In this document: positions 11,383 through 23,100 of the stretch, piece after piece | How positions within the stretch are numbered: the stretch's first letter is position 1 | How the letters are laid out: each line of letters begins with the position of its first letter | Source: Takakia lepidozioides | Lineage: Eukaryota; Streptophyta; Takakiopsida; Takakiales; Takakiaceae | NCBI GenBank assembly: GCA_030704615.1 | Contig: CM060731.1 | Coordinates: 49,292,001-49,356,000, forward strand | Reading direction: 5' to 3' | DNA: 64,000 nt | Notes under the pieces: generated by a model | What the model saw: only the letters and a program-made list of their open reading frames with translations | Database searches by the model: none | What the model was told of the DNA's origin: nothing | Program-made: the position numbers and the translations under genes

Positions 11383-12124
11383 ATGGAAGGCACATTTGCG
11401 GAAATGGTCGCCACATTGCAGAGTCTTCAGCTCCAGATGCAAGAACAACGTTTGGAGAGAATGATAGAGAGAGAGTTACAGAGACAAAGATGCGAAATCT
11501 TCGACAAAGAGTACGTCCAGCTTCCGTTTATGCTGCCGAATTTCGACAACTTATGTGCAACCTCGACTGGAATGAGAAGAGCGTCATTAGTCAGTTTCGA
11601 TGTGGCCTAAAATATGATGTAAAAGATTTGTTGCTGACAATGCCAAACGTGAGTACACAGAGCGGATTTATCACCAAAGTCATTGCATGCGATAATCGTT
11701 TGTTCGAAAGACGTCAAGAAAAATGATCTGGATGGTCAACAACGCACCATACCGCTGCTACTACGACACCAAATACAACGATCCATCAGACATCCGGTAA
11801 TGATCCTATGCAGATTGATGCTGTCCGATTCAAGCCATTGATGCCACAAGAAAAACAAAGACGACGCTCAAATGGATTATGCCTTTATTGTGGAGAAGAT
11901 GATCACATAGCATTAAACTGCCCCAACAAGAGAAGATTCAAAACTCGGGGCACAACTCAAGTATTTGATATGAGGAGGTCGGAAACGAAGATGTCCAGTC
12001 ACAGTAGGAACCATGTGGCTGGAAACTCCAAATTCCTCACAAAAAAAATGTCTCTTTCTACCTCCAGACCCTGTACCTTGTTTCACAGTTCCAGTAAAGA
12101 TCAGGATGCAAAATCGAGACATCT
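11383..12124 (+). pseudogene. gag remnant with zinc knuckle (chromovirus)
   Basis: Starts at ATG 11383 with a coiled, Gln/Glu-rich segment and shifts frame to a retrotransposon gag core at about 11500-11726 (motifs AAEFRQL and FERRQE). A CCHC zinc knuckle follows at 11880-11921 (CLYCGEDDHIALNC). At least one frameshift lies near 11490-11600 and a stop follows FERRQEK. Gag forms the particle and binds RNA. This copy cannot make an intact one. Confidence 0.75.
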
Positions 12125-15100
12125 CCCTATAAGCACTTTTGGACTCGGGCGCTTCAGCGTGTTTTATTGACAAAGACTTTGCGAAGCAACACAATTTAAC
12201 GCTCGTAAAAAAGAAATTTTCGGCCTCTGTTGAAGTCATCGATGGACGACCGTTAGCATCATGAAATATTGACCATCAAACTCGACCCCTTGAAGTGAAG
12301 CTTAAAAATCAAGCATCACAGATTGTTTTCAATGTCATCCAGTCTCCAACGAATCCTGTGATCCTTGGACTTCCCTGGTTTGTACTTCATAATCCTGACA
12401 TCGACTGACAATCACGAAAATTTTCGGCAAGACAAAAATGCAAAAGTACTAAAGGTATTCAACCCATGTTTCTTGGAGCTAGAGCCTTCATGAGAGTTAC
12501 GAAGAAAGACGCGACATTTGCGCTTTATGCGACTCCGATCAAAACCATAACAGACCAAGGTACTTCGACATTACCCACTCAATATCAAGATTTCAAGGAT
12601 GTCTTCGAGAAGAAAAATGCAGACTTGTTGCCAGAACATCGACCTTATGATTGTGCAATTGAGTTGCAAGAATGAGCTCAACCACCATTCGTCCCGATCT
12701 ACAATTTATCTCAGACGGAGCTGGCTATTTTACGCGAATACATTGATGAAAATTTGTCAAAGAATTTCATTCGACATTCGAAATCACCCGCGGGAGCACC
12801 TATTTTATTTGTGAAGAAGAAGGACGGATCATTACGCATGTGTGTGGATTATCGTGGGCTCAACAAAGTCACTATAAAAAATCGTTACCCACTACCGCTG
12901 ATTTTCGGACTTCTCGAACAGCTTGGACGAGCAAATTTTTTCACAAAGATCGACTTGAGAGGAGCTTCACAAGGTATGGACATTTCGAATACAGTGTTAT
13001 GCCTTTTGGTCTTACAAATGCTCCAGGAATTTATTCAACACATGTTGAATGACATCTTTCGAGAATTTTTAGATGACTTTATAGTCATCTATTTGGACGA
13101 CATTTTGATATTTTCACAGAATGAAAAAGAACATGGTCGCCATGTACGTATTGTCCTTGATAAATTGAGGGAAAAATGACTATATGCCAAGTTGGAAAAA
13201 TATCTATTCCACCAATCTGAAGTCGAATTTTTGGGCTACATTATTTCCGACAAATGAGTCTTTATGGATCAAAAGAAAATACAAACCATCATCAAGTGGA
13301 TTAAACCAACTTCGGTCTGAGATGTACAATGTTTTCTAGGATTTGCAAATTTCTATAGAATCTTCATCAAGGAAATTGCTGCACCAATGACACGAATCAC
13401 AGAGAAGGACAAATTTGTATAGGACGAGAAGGCTGACCAAACATTTGAAAGGCTGAAGCAGACATTTACAACGACTCCAATACTGGTACATGCAAACCCA
13501 TCTAAACCGTTCTTTTTGGAAGCAGATGCATCAGACTTTGCACTTGGCGCGGTACTCTCTCAATACGGTACAGATGGCCGACTTCACCCTGTTGGTTTTC
13601 GTGCTCGCAAATTTTCCGCTGCGGAGATCAATTATAAAATCCATGACAAAGAACTTTTAGCGATTATCGATGCTTTTGAGGAGTGACGTCATCTATTGGA
13701 GGGAGCTCAACATCAGGTCACTGTCTATACCGATCACAAAAACCTTGAGTATTTTATGAGTGCTCGTATTTTTGAATCGACGTCAAGCGAGATGGAGTAT
13801 GTCACTAGTATGTCATTAGCAAGGTTTGATTTTGTTGTTACCTACTGTCCCGGACATCTTCAAGGAAAACCAGATGCTCTTTATCGACGATCGTATCTTG
13901 CGCCAATGGAAGGGGATGCAGCTTTTAACCAACAGAAATCCATCATCTTGAAACCAACAAATCTCCAATTGAATATGCTATCCATGTCCACCTATGACGA
14001 TGTAGAGATCATAAGGAGATTCAGAAAGCACTGAAGAGCGACCAATTTGCTATAACACTACGAAGTCAACTAAATTGACCTCGAGACAACCCACATGTTA
14101 CAAACGACTTTGAATTCAAAGATGACTTACTTTATTTCAAGAGACTTCTTTATGTACCTCCAAGACCTACACGACTTCGAATTCTTCAAACTCCGACTGT
14201 AGGACATTTCGGCTTCAACAAAACAATGGAATTGATATCCAGAGACTATTGGTGGCCGCAGATGTGGAAACTCGTGAAAGAATTTATAAAATCTTGCGAC
14301 ACGTGTGCTAGAGCGAAGGGACCACGACAATGACCTTACGGCCTTCTTCAACCATTATCCATTCCCAAGGGTCTATGGTCGTCCGTGTCTATGGACAATA
14401 TTACGGACCTTCCAATTTCCAAGACCACCGATTCAATCCTTGTTATTGTAGATCGTTTTACGAAGATGACACATTTCATTCCATGTAGGAAGACGGTTAC
14501 CGGCGAGGAAACTGCAAGACTCTTCCTCAATAATATTTTCCGCTTTCATGGACTCCCGAAGGACATCGTATGTGATCGAGGACCACAGTTCATATCAAAT
14601 TTCTGGAGGGGATTATTTCACATATTGGATACTAAGATCAACATCTCTACAGCTAATCATCCACAGACTGATGGTCAAACCGAATGTGTAAATCAGATTT
14701 TGGAGCAGTATCTTCGCTGTACAATAAATTATCACCAATATAATTGGACGGACCTTCTGTCATTGGCTGAGTTTGCCTACAACAACACTATGCATTCTTC
14801 AACCAAGTAAACTCCATTTTTCTCTAATTATGGTTATCATCCTCGAGCAAATCCTTTCCACATGAAAACTGTTAGAAGCCCTGCTACAGAAAACATTGCT
14901 ATTCATCTTGCTACGATTCACAAGGAGCTTATATTCCACCTCGCAGAAGCTCAAAAACAATACAAGGAGTATGCAGATCAACGTCACCAATTTCAACCCC
15001 AGTTCAAGGTCGGAGATCGTGTGTGGCTTCTTTGACATGACATACAAACCTCGCGACCATAAAGGAAGTTGGATTATCAACGCTTGGGACCATTCAAAAT

Positions 15101-15170
15101 TATTCGACAAATAAATCCGGTCAGTTTTCGGTTTGGATTCCCACGAAGTATGCGCATCCATCCAGTCTTT
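12125..15170 (+). pseudogene. pol remnant: protease, RT, RNase H, integrase (chromovirus)
   Basis: In order: an aspartic protease DSGAS motif near 12150; reverse transcriptase at about 12750-13180 with the VDYRGLN region and the catalytic YLDD box; RNase H at about 13500-13780 with the EADASDFALGAV and YTDHKNLEYF motifs; and integrase with the core from about 14385 (VDRFTK, CDRGPQF, HPQTDGQTE). The frame is cut by many stops, mostly TGA where CGA or TGG would be expected (for example near 12420, 13180, 13256, 13685 and 14335), and by frameshifts, so no functional polyprotein is possible. Confidence 0.85.
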
Positions 15171-15231
15171 CATGTTTCATTATTAGAGTGTATCATCCAT
15201 CGAATATTCTAGGGAGAGTTTCCGTACCACC

Positions 15232-15425
15232 TCCACCAATCGAAGTCAATCAGGAAATTGAGTATGAAGTCGACGAAATCCTAGACTCTCGTATCAAGTA
15301 TAAACGTCTTGAGTATTTCATATATTGGAAAGGCTACGACATCAGCGAACGAACGTGAGAACCTTCATCCAACCTCGCCATTGCATCTGATAAAGTCCAA
15401 GTTTCATCAACGATATCTAGCTAAG
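15232..15425 (+). pseudogene. Chromodomain at integrase C-terminus
   Basis: After the integrase the frame encodes a Glu-Tyr-Glu-Val strand, a Tyr-Phe-Ile-Tyr-Trp-Lys-Gly-Tyr core and then an ER-T-stop-EP where a Trp codon has become TGA. This is the chromodomain pattern that defines chromoviruses and steers integration to marked chromatin. Confidence 0.75.
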
Positions 15426-16027
15426 CCCCGAGCTACACGTCAATAAGACGTCACAACGATGATGTCAGCCAAGTTAGCTTCAAGGTGAAGACTCCACATT
15501 CAATGTACCTGATACAAGCTAAGGAGGGAGGAGCACCACACATCAGTATATATAGTACACTTCTAGCACTCGTGCATCTTGTATTGACAGCATGGAGTTA
15601 ATAGATACATTGGAGTTGTCGCTTACCCAATTACCAGATCACCGTTTCGACTCTCACGACCTTCAATATCACGCCGACGCTCTTGAGACGATGGGCCACC
15701 AATGCGACGCGTACTTCCTCGTCTGGACCCCGTACGACGACAAGTGGAGCCTACTCGAAGTCTGATAATTCTATTGGAGGTTGAGGCTTCGGACCCAGAG
15801 GGCAACGAAATCATGTTTGAAGGCAACTTCGAAAATCAGAATGCTCAAATCACTGCGTGGTTCCAAATTCAAGGTGTTGGACACTATCGATGGTTGCAGT
15901 GACTTATAAATCATTTAAGTCAAGAACGAAGAGCCGAATACTTGGCAAGTACCATTCGCCGGATTTTGGATTTTCTCCAACTCTAAGCAAGTTCAAGATT
16001 TTACCGCTCATCGAGGAACTCGGCGCT

Positions 16028-16037
16028 AGAGGAGGGG
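16028..16037 (+). promoter_or_regulatory. Polypurine tract
   Basis: AGAGGAGGGG just before the 3' LTR, the expected plus-strand primer of reverse transcription. Three bases (TGA) separate it from the LTR start at 16041. Confidence 0.65.
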
Positions 16038-16040
16038 TGA

Positions 16041-16577
16041 TGTCACGGACATAGCCCAGATGAACTTACAAGAAGTAAATACCAAAAATTACCAAGTTAT
16101 CAAGTTACTGAGAGTTTATAAAATTACCAAGAATAACTTGGGAAATTGCTTAGGAAGCTTCCTTTGGAGGAAACTTCTCCATCAAGAAACCTCTATAGAG
16201 GAAGCTTCTTAGGGATTTTCTTAGTAACCAGTATATATAGGAGGTGAGACTGTATACTCTTCAGTCTCGCCAACACCAGTTCAAACTACTATTGTTTCCA
16301 GTTCCCAGTACTCCAGTCCAGTATCGATTTTGTTTTTGGCTCAATTTTGTTCTGCGGCTTCCAGCATCCCACGGCTACTCCCCCGCCAAAATTTGGACTA
16401 GCATTCTAGTATTCAAGTTGTGTTCCAATATCTTGCATCTTGTTCATTATTATAAAGATCGTCTTGATTCCTATTTACTTATCATGCATTCGGCCATGCC
16501 GACCTTGACTTCTTGTCTAGTCTTGTACCTCCAGTCTGATCTCTTGTTTGTATTCAATCATGTTCTCGTCATTGACA
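16041..16577 (+). repeat. 3' LTR of the chromovirus
   Basis: 537 bp, starts TGTCACGGAC and ends CATTGACA. Same order of elements as the 5' LTR but with fewer copies of the CCAGT-rich repeat. Confidence 0.9.
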
Positions 16578-16631
16578 ATATTCTTATGCTCAATTGCATC
16601 TGCCACTCTCTGTAATCCAACAGGCATTGAC

Positions 16632-16700
16632 CTTTTCGCATCGTTGTCCCACCATTGACTGGGGTCAGAAAAATATTCATTCCATAGCTTCTCCTCGTCT
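16632..16700 (-). pseudogene. First PDF exon of PPR locus 1, cut off by the chromovirus
   Basis: The minus strand encodes LWNEYFSDPSQWWDN between an AACAG acceptor and a GTCAATG donor. It matches the first PDF exon of PPR loci 2 and 3 (LWQEFFSDPxxWWDN). The retrotransposon's 3' LTR begins about 50 bases further on, so the insertion hit the intron between the two PDF exons. Confidence 0.6.
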
Positions 16701-16929
16701 CTGTTATTGACGGCGTGAAGCACTTCCAGCAAACACCCCAACCCTACTTATCACACTAGTTCCCACTTCTTGTGTGTGCTGCTTGTGTCTATAGTTAAGT
16801 AATGTCGGATTGGTCTGTGAGAACCACCACGGTGCAGCTGAGCAGGTAGAGATTGAAACACGAACTGCTAAGACCAACCTGATTCTCCCAAGAACCTTGT
16901 AAACATAGGGAGAATACCAAATCATGGTA

Positions 16930-17740
16930 CTAAGAGCCCCCATTTGCAGGATGGACAAAGTTCTTCACATCGTACATTAAGAAAAGCCACATATTGCGAT
17001 TGCGGTTGTCATACCATCGTGAGAGCTCCTGCGCACTGTACTCATAATCTGCAAATGTCTCCATCTGCGATCGGCGTATGAAACCCCTCCTGCAGTTCAA
17101 AAAGATCATGAATCGAGTAAGTCCGGACAGTTCCGGAAAACTTGGCACGAGGAGTTCTATCGTTTTCCGGGCGGGCACTCCGGGCAAATTCCAAAAATTG
17201 TGGCGACGATGACGTGACGACGATGACGAGGCACAACGTTGGACAACCCGTTGTGAGAGCTTCTGCGCGCTGTACTCATAATCTGCAAATGTCTCCATCT
17301 GCGATCGGCGTGTGAAACCCCACCTGTAGTTAAAGAAGATCATGAACCGGATAGTCCAGGCAGTTCCGAAAAATTTGGCACGAAGAGTTCTATTGACGTT
17401 TTTTGGGCGGGCAGTCCGGGCAAATTCCAAAAAATTTGACAACGACGTTGCAATAAAACGTGGCGACGATGACGTGGCACTATGACACCCTATATCTGCT
17501 CTACGCTAAACTAGCTCCTACAGTTCAAGAAGATCAAGAAATGGGTAATCCGGGCAGTTTCGAAAAACTTGGCATGAGGAGTTCTATTGGCGTTTTCCAG
17601 GCGGGCAGTACAGGCAAATTCCAAAAAATTAGACGACGATGACGTGGCGACGAAACATGGCTACAAAACGTGGCAATGCTGACATGGCACTATGACACCC
17701 TATATCTTTTCTACGCTAAACTAGCTTCCGACCTTCGGTC
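16930..17740. repeat. Degenerate tandem repeats of about 190-235 bp
   Basis: CTCATAATCTGCAAATGTCT recurs at 17041 and 17275. A segment around GGAGTTCTAT and GGCAAATTCCAAAAA occurs three times, near 17150, 17385 and 17580. CTATGACACCCTATATCT occurs near 17480 and 17690. Two units fall in one minus-strand open frame (17442-16930) whose halves both read SQMETFADYEYSAQ. The frame could be an exon that was duplicated or simply chance within a repeat. I do not recognise it. Confidence 0.7.
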
Positions 17741-17833
17741 GTCGCTAGAATATCTACAATTTTAACTTTCTAGTGTGGGACTTGTCAAAGGATTGGGAGA
17801 AAGAAACGATCGACATCTGCCTCTCAAAGTCAC

Positions 17834-19147
17834 TCAGGAAATTCTCCGGGACTTCTTTCCTAGCTTGATCATCTCCATGTCTCGAATCAAAGATATAGGA
17901 ATCTTGGTTGAAAACAACCCCTTGCTCTCCAACCTTGCCATTGTCCGCTGAACAAGTCCCCCAATCATTGCATTCCATGTGACCACATTTCGTTCAAGCA
18001 TTCTCAGGAACATTCGGCGTGCATCCACCACACTTCCACACTTGAAATACATGCTGACAAGGGCAGTCCCCACTTGTACATCTGACTCAACTCGAGCATT
18101 GATGATGCCCTCATGGAGCAGTTTGCCCTGTTCCAGAGATTCGGGGATGGCACATGCATTAAGGATGCTAATGAAAGTGACCTTGTTTGGCTTCACCCCT
18201 TCTTGTTGCATTTGAAGGAAAAGTTCAAATGCCTGACCATGATCATGCTGCGCAGAGCCTGTAATCATCGCAGTCCATGAGACCACATCTCGATTAGGCA
18301 TTCTGTCAAATACTCGTCGGGCATCCACCACACTCCTGCAATTGCAATACATGCTGACAATGTCGGTCGCCACTTGGACATCTGACGATAATCCAGCTTT
18401 GATTATGCCCAAATGGACGTGCTTGCCTTGTTCCAGATTTGCCTGGGTGGTGCATGCCTTGAGGATGCTTATGAAAGTGACTTTGTTGGGCTTCATGCCT
18501 TCTTTTTGCATTTGCTGGAAGAGTTCAAATGCCTCTTCACCATGACCATGCTGGACAGATCCTGCAATCATCACAGTCCATGAGACCACATCTCGAATCG
18601 GCAGTTTGTCAAATACTTGGCGAGCATCCACAAGACTCCCGCACTTGCAATACATGCTAACAAGGGCAGTCCCCACGTGGACATCCGACTCCAATCCAGC
18701 TTTGATGATGCCCGAATGGAGCCTTTTGCCCTGGATCAGGGTTACTGGGCTGGCACATGCATTCAGGATGCTCATGAAAGTGACCTTGTTTGGCTTGACG
18801 CCCTCCCGTTGCATTCGCCAGAAGAGTTCAAATGCCTCTTCACCATGTCCTTGCTGAACTAATCCAGCAATCATCGCAGTCCATGAAATCACATTGCGTT
18901 CAGGCATTATGTCGAACACTTGGCGCGCATCCACAACACTCCCGCACTTGCAGTACATACTGAGGAGGCTGTTTCCTAGGAAGATGTCTAGCTTAAAGCG
19001 ACTTTTGATGATATGGGAATGGACCCCCTTGCCATCTGCCAGAGCCTTCATCTTAGCAAACCCCAGCAAGAGACGAGCACAGACATCAGAGTATGCCCGA
19101 AAGCCTCGTTGCTCCATCAGATCCAGATTGTGGACTGCCTCCTTCAT
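17834..19147 (-). CDS. Truncated PLS-type PPR protein (locus 4)
   Basis: A 437-residue uninterrupted frame. After a short N-terminus (AYSDVCARLLLGFAKMK) it holds four PLS units with MYCKCGSVVDARQVFD signatures and WTAMIAG in place of the WNAMI of its neighbours, so it belongs to a different subfamily from loci 1-3. The array stops in the fifth unit at WNAMIGGLVQ and is followed by about 40 residues with no PPR likeness. The E, E+ and DYW regions are absent. PPR proteins of this class bind organelle RNA, but without E/DYW this one could not edit by itself. It may be a truncated pseudogene whose new end comes from the adjoining repeats. No transit peptide is obvious. The frame is open upstream of the ATG to a TAA near 19222. 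Confidence 0.6.
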   Translation of the reverse strand: MKEAVHNLDLMEQRGFRAYSDVCARLLLGFAKMKALADGKGVHSHIIKSRFKLDIFLGNSLLSMYCKCGSVVDARQVFDIMPERNVISWTAMIAGLVQQGHGEEAFELFWRMQREGVKPNKVTFMSILNACASPVTLIQGKRLHSGIIKAGLESDVHVGTALVSMYCKCGSLVDARQVFDKLPIRDVVSWTVMIAGSVQHGHGEEAFELFQQMQKEGMKPNKVTFISILKACTTQANLEQGKHVHLGIIKAGLSSDVQVATDIVSMYCNCRSVVDARRVFDRMPNRDVVSWTAMITGSAQHDHGQAFELFLQMQQEGVKPNKVTFISILNACAIPESLEQGKLLHEGIINARVESDVQVGTALVSMYFKCGSVVDARRMFLRMLERNVVTWNAMIGGLVQRTMARLESKGLFSTKIPISLIRDMEMIKLGKKSRRIS

Positions 19148-20112
19148 TTGTCTCTCCGCGCTCGCATTCCAAATAAATCCGCAACTGTCGTTATCTTCAT
19201 TGCTTCCACCCCTCTCTCGTCTTCGGCCACATTACAAGTAGAGGTGATGGTGGCAATTCCGAGATTCCTATGCTTGCCCCGACATTGGGGCGCAACAAAC
19301 GACTGGGTCTGATGCCAGACTTGCAATCCCACCTCCATGCATAATGAAACTCCGACATATCAATACAAGCGTATCATTTTGTTTGACTCAAACAGCAGAA
19401 GAGAGATGGAAAAGAGCATACCCGAAACTCCAAATGTCTCTTTGCAAACCCATGCCAATGATAGACCTCGAGTGGCAGCTGATTGAGGGTCCCCTGCACC
19501 TTCCATCTTCTGCACTCGTCTCTGCACCCCGTTCCTGCTCTACACCAAAACTAGTCTCGGACCTTCACTGGAATATTGTAAAACACGTTCTCGTCATGAG
19601 TCGTGGTCAGTCGGTCAGGGACTCTGTCGCCATAGCCAGAGCTCCAAGAAGTCTGATGAGCACATCCCCTCTCTATGCCGGCTACTCTGTACACATATCT
19701 CTCCTCCTTGTCTCTATTCCAGCGCTTAAACTTGACGCCTCCGAAATTGAATATGAAGGTAAGCGGATCAGACATGAAGTTCTTTGAAAAATCCTGCATT
19801 GGCATGGGCGTCTTGTGTGCAGCGCGATGAGCCTCTGAAGATGAACTGAGGTTGCCACTGGGAAATCTCGAGGAAATCTCGAGTATTTGCTTGATCCAGG
19901 AACAGTATATTGTAAGCGGAGTGATCTCTGATTTTTTCTGATTAGGTCATATACTTATCACTAGTCAATTCATTCATTCACTCACCAAAGATTCCCCGAA
20001 CCCTAAAACAGAAAACCAGAGTCTTGTACGAGTTTTGTGTAAGATTTGTGGGTGCGGATCTCAAAGCAGCAGAGCAGAGAGGGATCGAATGTGGCGGATT
20101 GGGTGAAGTGCA
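19148..20112. other. Intergenic, nothing certain
   Basis: Upstream flanks of the truncated PPR gene and of the membrane-protein gene. Open frames on both strands at 19344-19805 lie over each other and match nothing I know. Confidence 0.35.
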
Positions 20113-23100
20113 ATGAATTTTTCATGGGGTAGATGGTGGGGCTTCCAGGGTCGGACGGGGAGGATCAACCTGGCGTATGTGGTGGTGCTGGTGGTGTCCC
20201 CCTGTCTACTAATGGCTGCTCACTTCGCCATCCTTAGGGCCACTCCAAGGCCGTCGAACAGCAAAACATGCGATTTGCAGCATGGTACATTCTCGTGTGG
20301 TTTGAAACAAGGTTGATCTTTAGAAAGTAAAGAATTGCAGGGAAGGGATGAAATTTCAGGTCAATTCTATTGTTGGCCGTACGCGCATTGCTATAAACTA
20401 CATGTTGTTTTGATGACAGTTTTAGTTCATTGATGTGTCCAGTTCACGTACAACTTGGGAGTGTTGTAGGCTCAGAAGTGCTTAAGCCTTACAACTAACT
20501 GGCATGTTACCTTGGCTGGCTCTGGATCATTTCAGGCCAATGAACTGTCACCGCCAATTTGCACTCGATGTTCTTAACGTCATTGTCAGTAACATGATAG
20601 ATGCATTCTGGGCACAGTGTGTGCTGGACATTGCCTGTGGCGAATGCAAACAGAGCTTGGCTGGAAATTCTTTGCATGGATAGTTTTGACCCTGCTAGTG
20701 ATGGTGACAGCTGTTTAGGTGCCATGTTCACACCTGATTACATGGTCTCGTGGCTATATCTAACAGTAAGCAGAATGAGTGTAGATGGGGAAACTTTTCA
20801 ACTGATTTCATTGCACCCAAGATAGCTGAGCCACATCTACTGAGCATTTTAGTATATATAGAATATTGTCTAGGATATGTTGCAACCTCTCTCTCAACTT
20901 TTGAATGCGGGGTTCTTGCAGAAGGTCTTATAGGCATCCATAACAGTCAACGCACTCAGTTGTACGAGAAGATGGCTATTGATCTAGAGATTCGTGGACC
21001 CTTGTTTGTTGGTGGTGGTGAGACTTCACAATCACTTATGGTAATCTGGCAATATGCTAAAACAAACTTCCAATGGATTGTGGAAAGATAGAGGTTGGCT
21101 AAGTAGCCAGAGCAATTCACCTACTGTCTCAGGGATTTTGATGTTACTTTAGTTGAGCTTGACATTTGGAGGCCTGCTCGTTAACACCAAACTCTAAGAC
21201 AGACTTGTGGAGGCTCCATGGCAATGTTCACATCACAATCTAAGATTGGTTGTTGGTCGAAAACATTAGGAACCCCTATTCTGAGTATTGTTGCAGCAGG
21301 GAGTGGCATACGGACTAGGAATGGTTTGTGGATAGAGGTCCCTCACTTGGTTTAGCCTGCCTAGAAGTGGACAAAAGCGTTTATATTGTATATGACCACC
21401 CAAATTCTGTCCCAGTTGCATCTGAATTCTAGGCTTGAAGTTGGAGTTGGAATAGGGGTCAAGTTGGGTCTATTCTTGGCATCTGATGTGATTGGGAGGA
21501 ACTGTGTCGTGCATGTAACAGCTTTCAGATCTTTTCACAGTGAAGGATGGGACAGTCATCCCTTTGCACAAGGTGTGACTCTCTGAGTAAGGCTACAAAT
21601 AAAAACTGATAGGGAACCCTTTGATAAGATCAAATCCTTTTTCTGGCTTGTATGATCTGTGCCCTTCATCCTCCTGGTGCTATGGTGGGCTGCTGCTGTA
21701 GCCTATGCTTCAAGTAGTTCTTGAAGCTTGCGTCTTCTTGTTTGTTGGGCCTCCTTTGTTACCTTTGTATGGTTGCTGAGGTGTTAAAATGGAGATCTTT
21801 TCTAATAAAGCTTGTGCAAGGGTCTCAACCCTTTCCTCTTCGCAGTTTATAAAGTGGGAAAGAGAAGGTGTCATAGGATGTCAAGTAATGCCGATGGATA
21901 GGAATGGATTGGAGGAAAGAGAATCAGCTCTGAATCCTATCTTCTTTTATATTTGTGGCTCTGTAAAATTGAGTGCATGCTGACAATCTATTGACTTTGA
22001 GGTCTCTGATTCTGCAGAAAGCAGACCCACCAGTGCGTGCCATTGTTCTATATCTTGACAACAATACAGCTCTTCAAATTTCGTAAGATACGATGTGTCA
22101 TTGTCAGGATTAGAGTCTATTATTTATTTGTTTTTCACTACTAAAAGGAAAGCCTCTGATCAGATGAGGTTGTGTTAGCCAGGGCTTTATCCATGTATTG
22201 GACGTGCTACTGCCTAGACGTCTTTGTGATTGAACTAGCATGAGAGACACAAATTCAAATGAACTGGGCTACAGCAGCAGAAATGGCAAACATAGCTGTG
22301 ATTCTCACATTCTCTCCTTTCTTCTTCCTCTTCCTCTTTCTATCTGTTGCTCGTGTAACTACCAACTATTCTACTATAGCTTTGTGCTTCTCAGACCTTA
22401 TCAAGCCCCCATTATCTCTGGGTTTTTGCATGAAACAAGTTTACTATTGGTTGTCACGAAAGGCTAACTTGTTGGGAGACGGTGCAGGATGACCGTGAAA
22501 AAAGTCCTCTCTCCTCATTTCCATAAAGAAGGTAAGTGAGAGTTATTCACCACAATTTACCTTTCCGCTTTCATACTTTGAACACAAAATTAATTTCTGT
22601 TCATACTCAAAATAGCGTTTCATACCTTTCCCCTTTCATTTTCTGTTCAAAATAGATTTTGCAATTTACCTTTCCCCTTTCATACTTTGAACACAAAATA
22701 GATCATCCTTCCATAACAGATTTGTTGTTTGAGCAGGGATATGGTATCAGGATCCAAGGCTCTATCATTTCAGTATGTACCATGCATCAAATCACGAGAA
22801 CCCTGTGCCTGCCACACGCAAAGAGGTAAGAACTGCTTCAAGTGTTTAGTTCTGACTATTGCAGGTGGACAGCTGTGATGATTCTCCAGTAGAATTGGCT
22901 ATATTACTATTGTATCTTTGTCCACATAGACCAGAGCTCAATGAGAGTGCTAATCTGATGTGTTGCCTTAGCGTACTATAATTAGTAAAGAGATTCATGG
23001 TTCTTTCTGTCACTTGTGAGATTTTGGGAGCATATGTGACTGCCTGTTCATTTAAGTTGTTGTCTCATAGGACAATGGCCCTTCCTTCACGACGATGTTC

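Larger units (their letters stand above)
10743..16577 (+). mobile_element. Ty3/gypsy chromovirus, degenerate full-length copy
   Basis: A 5.8-kb LTR retrotransposon with LTRs at 10743-11344 and 16041-16577, a primer-binding site, a polypurine tract and recognisable gag, protease, reverse transcriptase, RNase H, integrase and chromodomain in that order, which is the Ty3/gypsy chromovirus plan. Coding parts carry many stops and some frameshifts, so it is not autonomous. The first 120 bases of the two LTRs differ at about a tenth of positions by eye, so the insertion is old. It lies in an intron of PPR locus 1, between its two PDF exons. The clade (Tcn1-like or Tf1/sushi-like) is inference from the gag motif, the chromodomain and the priming site. 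Confidence 0.9.

Noticed and set aside
19344-19805. Plus- and minus-strand frames of 84-147 codons
   Set aside because: They overlap each other and no splice context or domain supports either.
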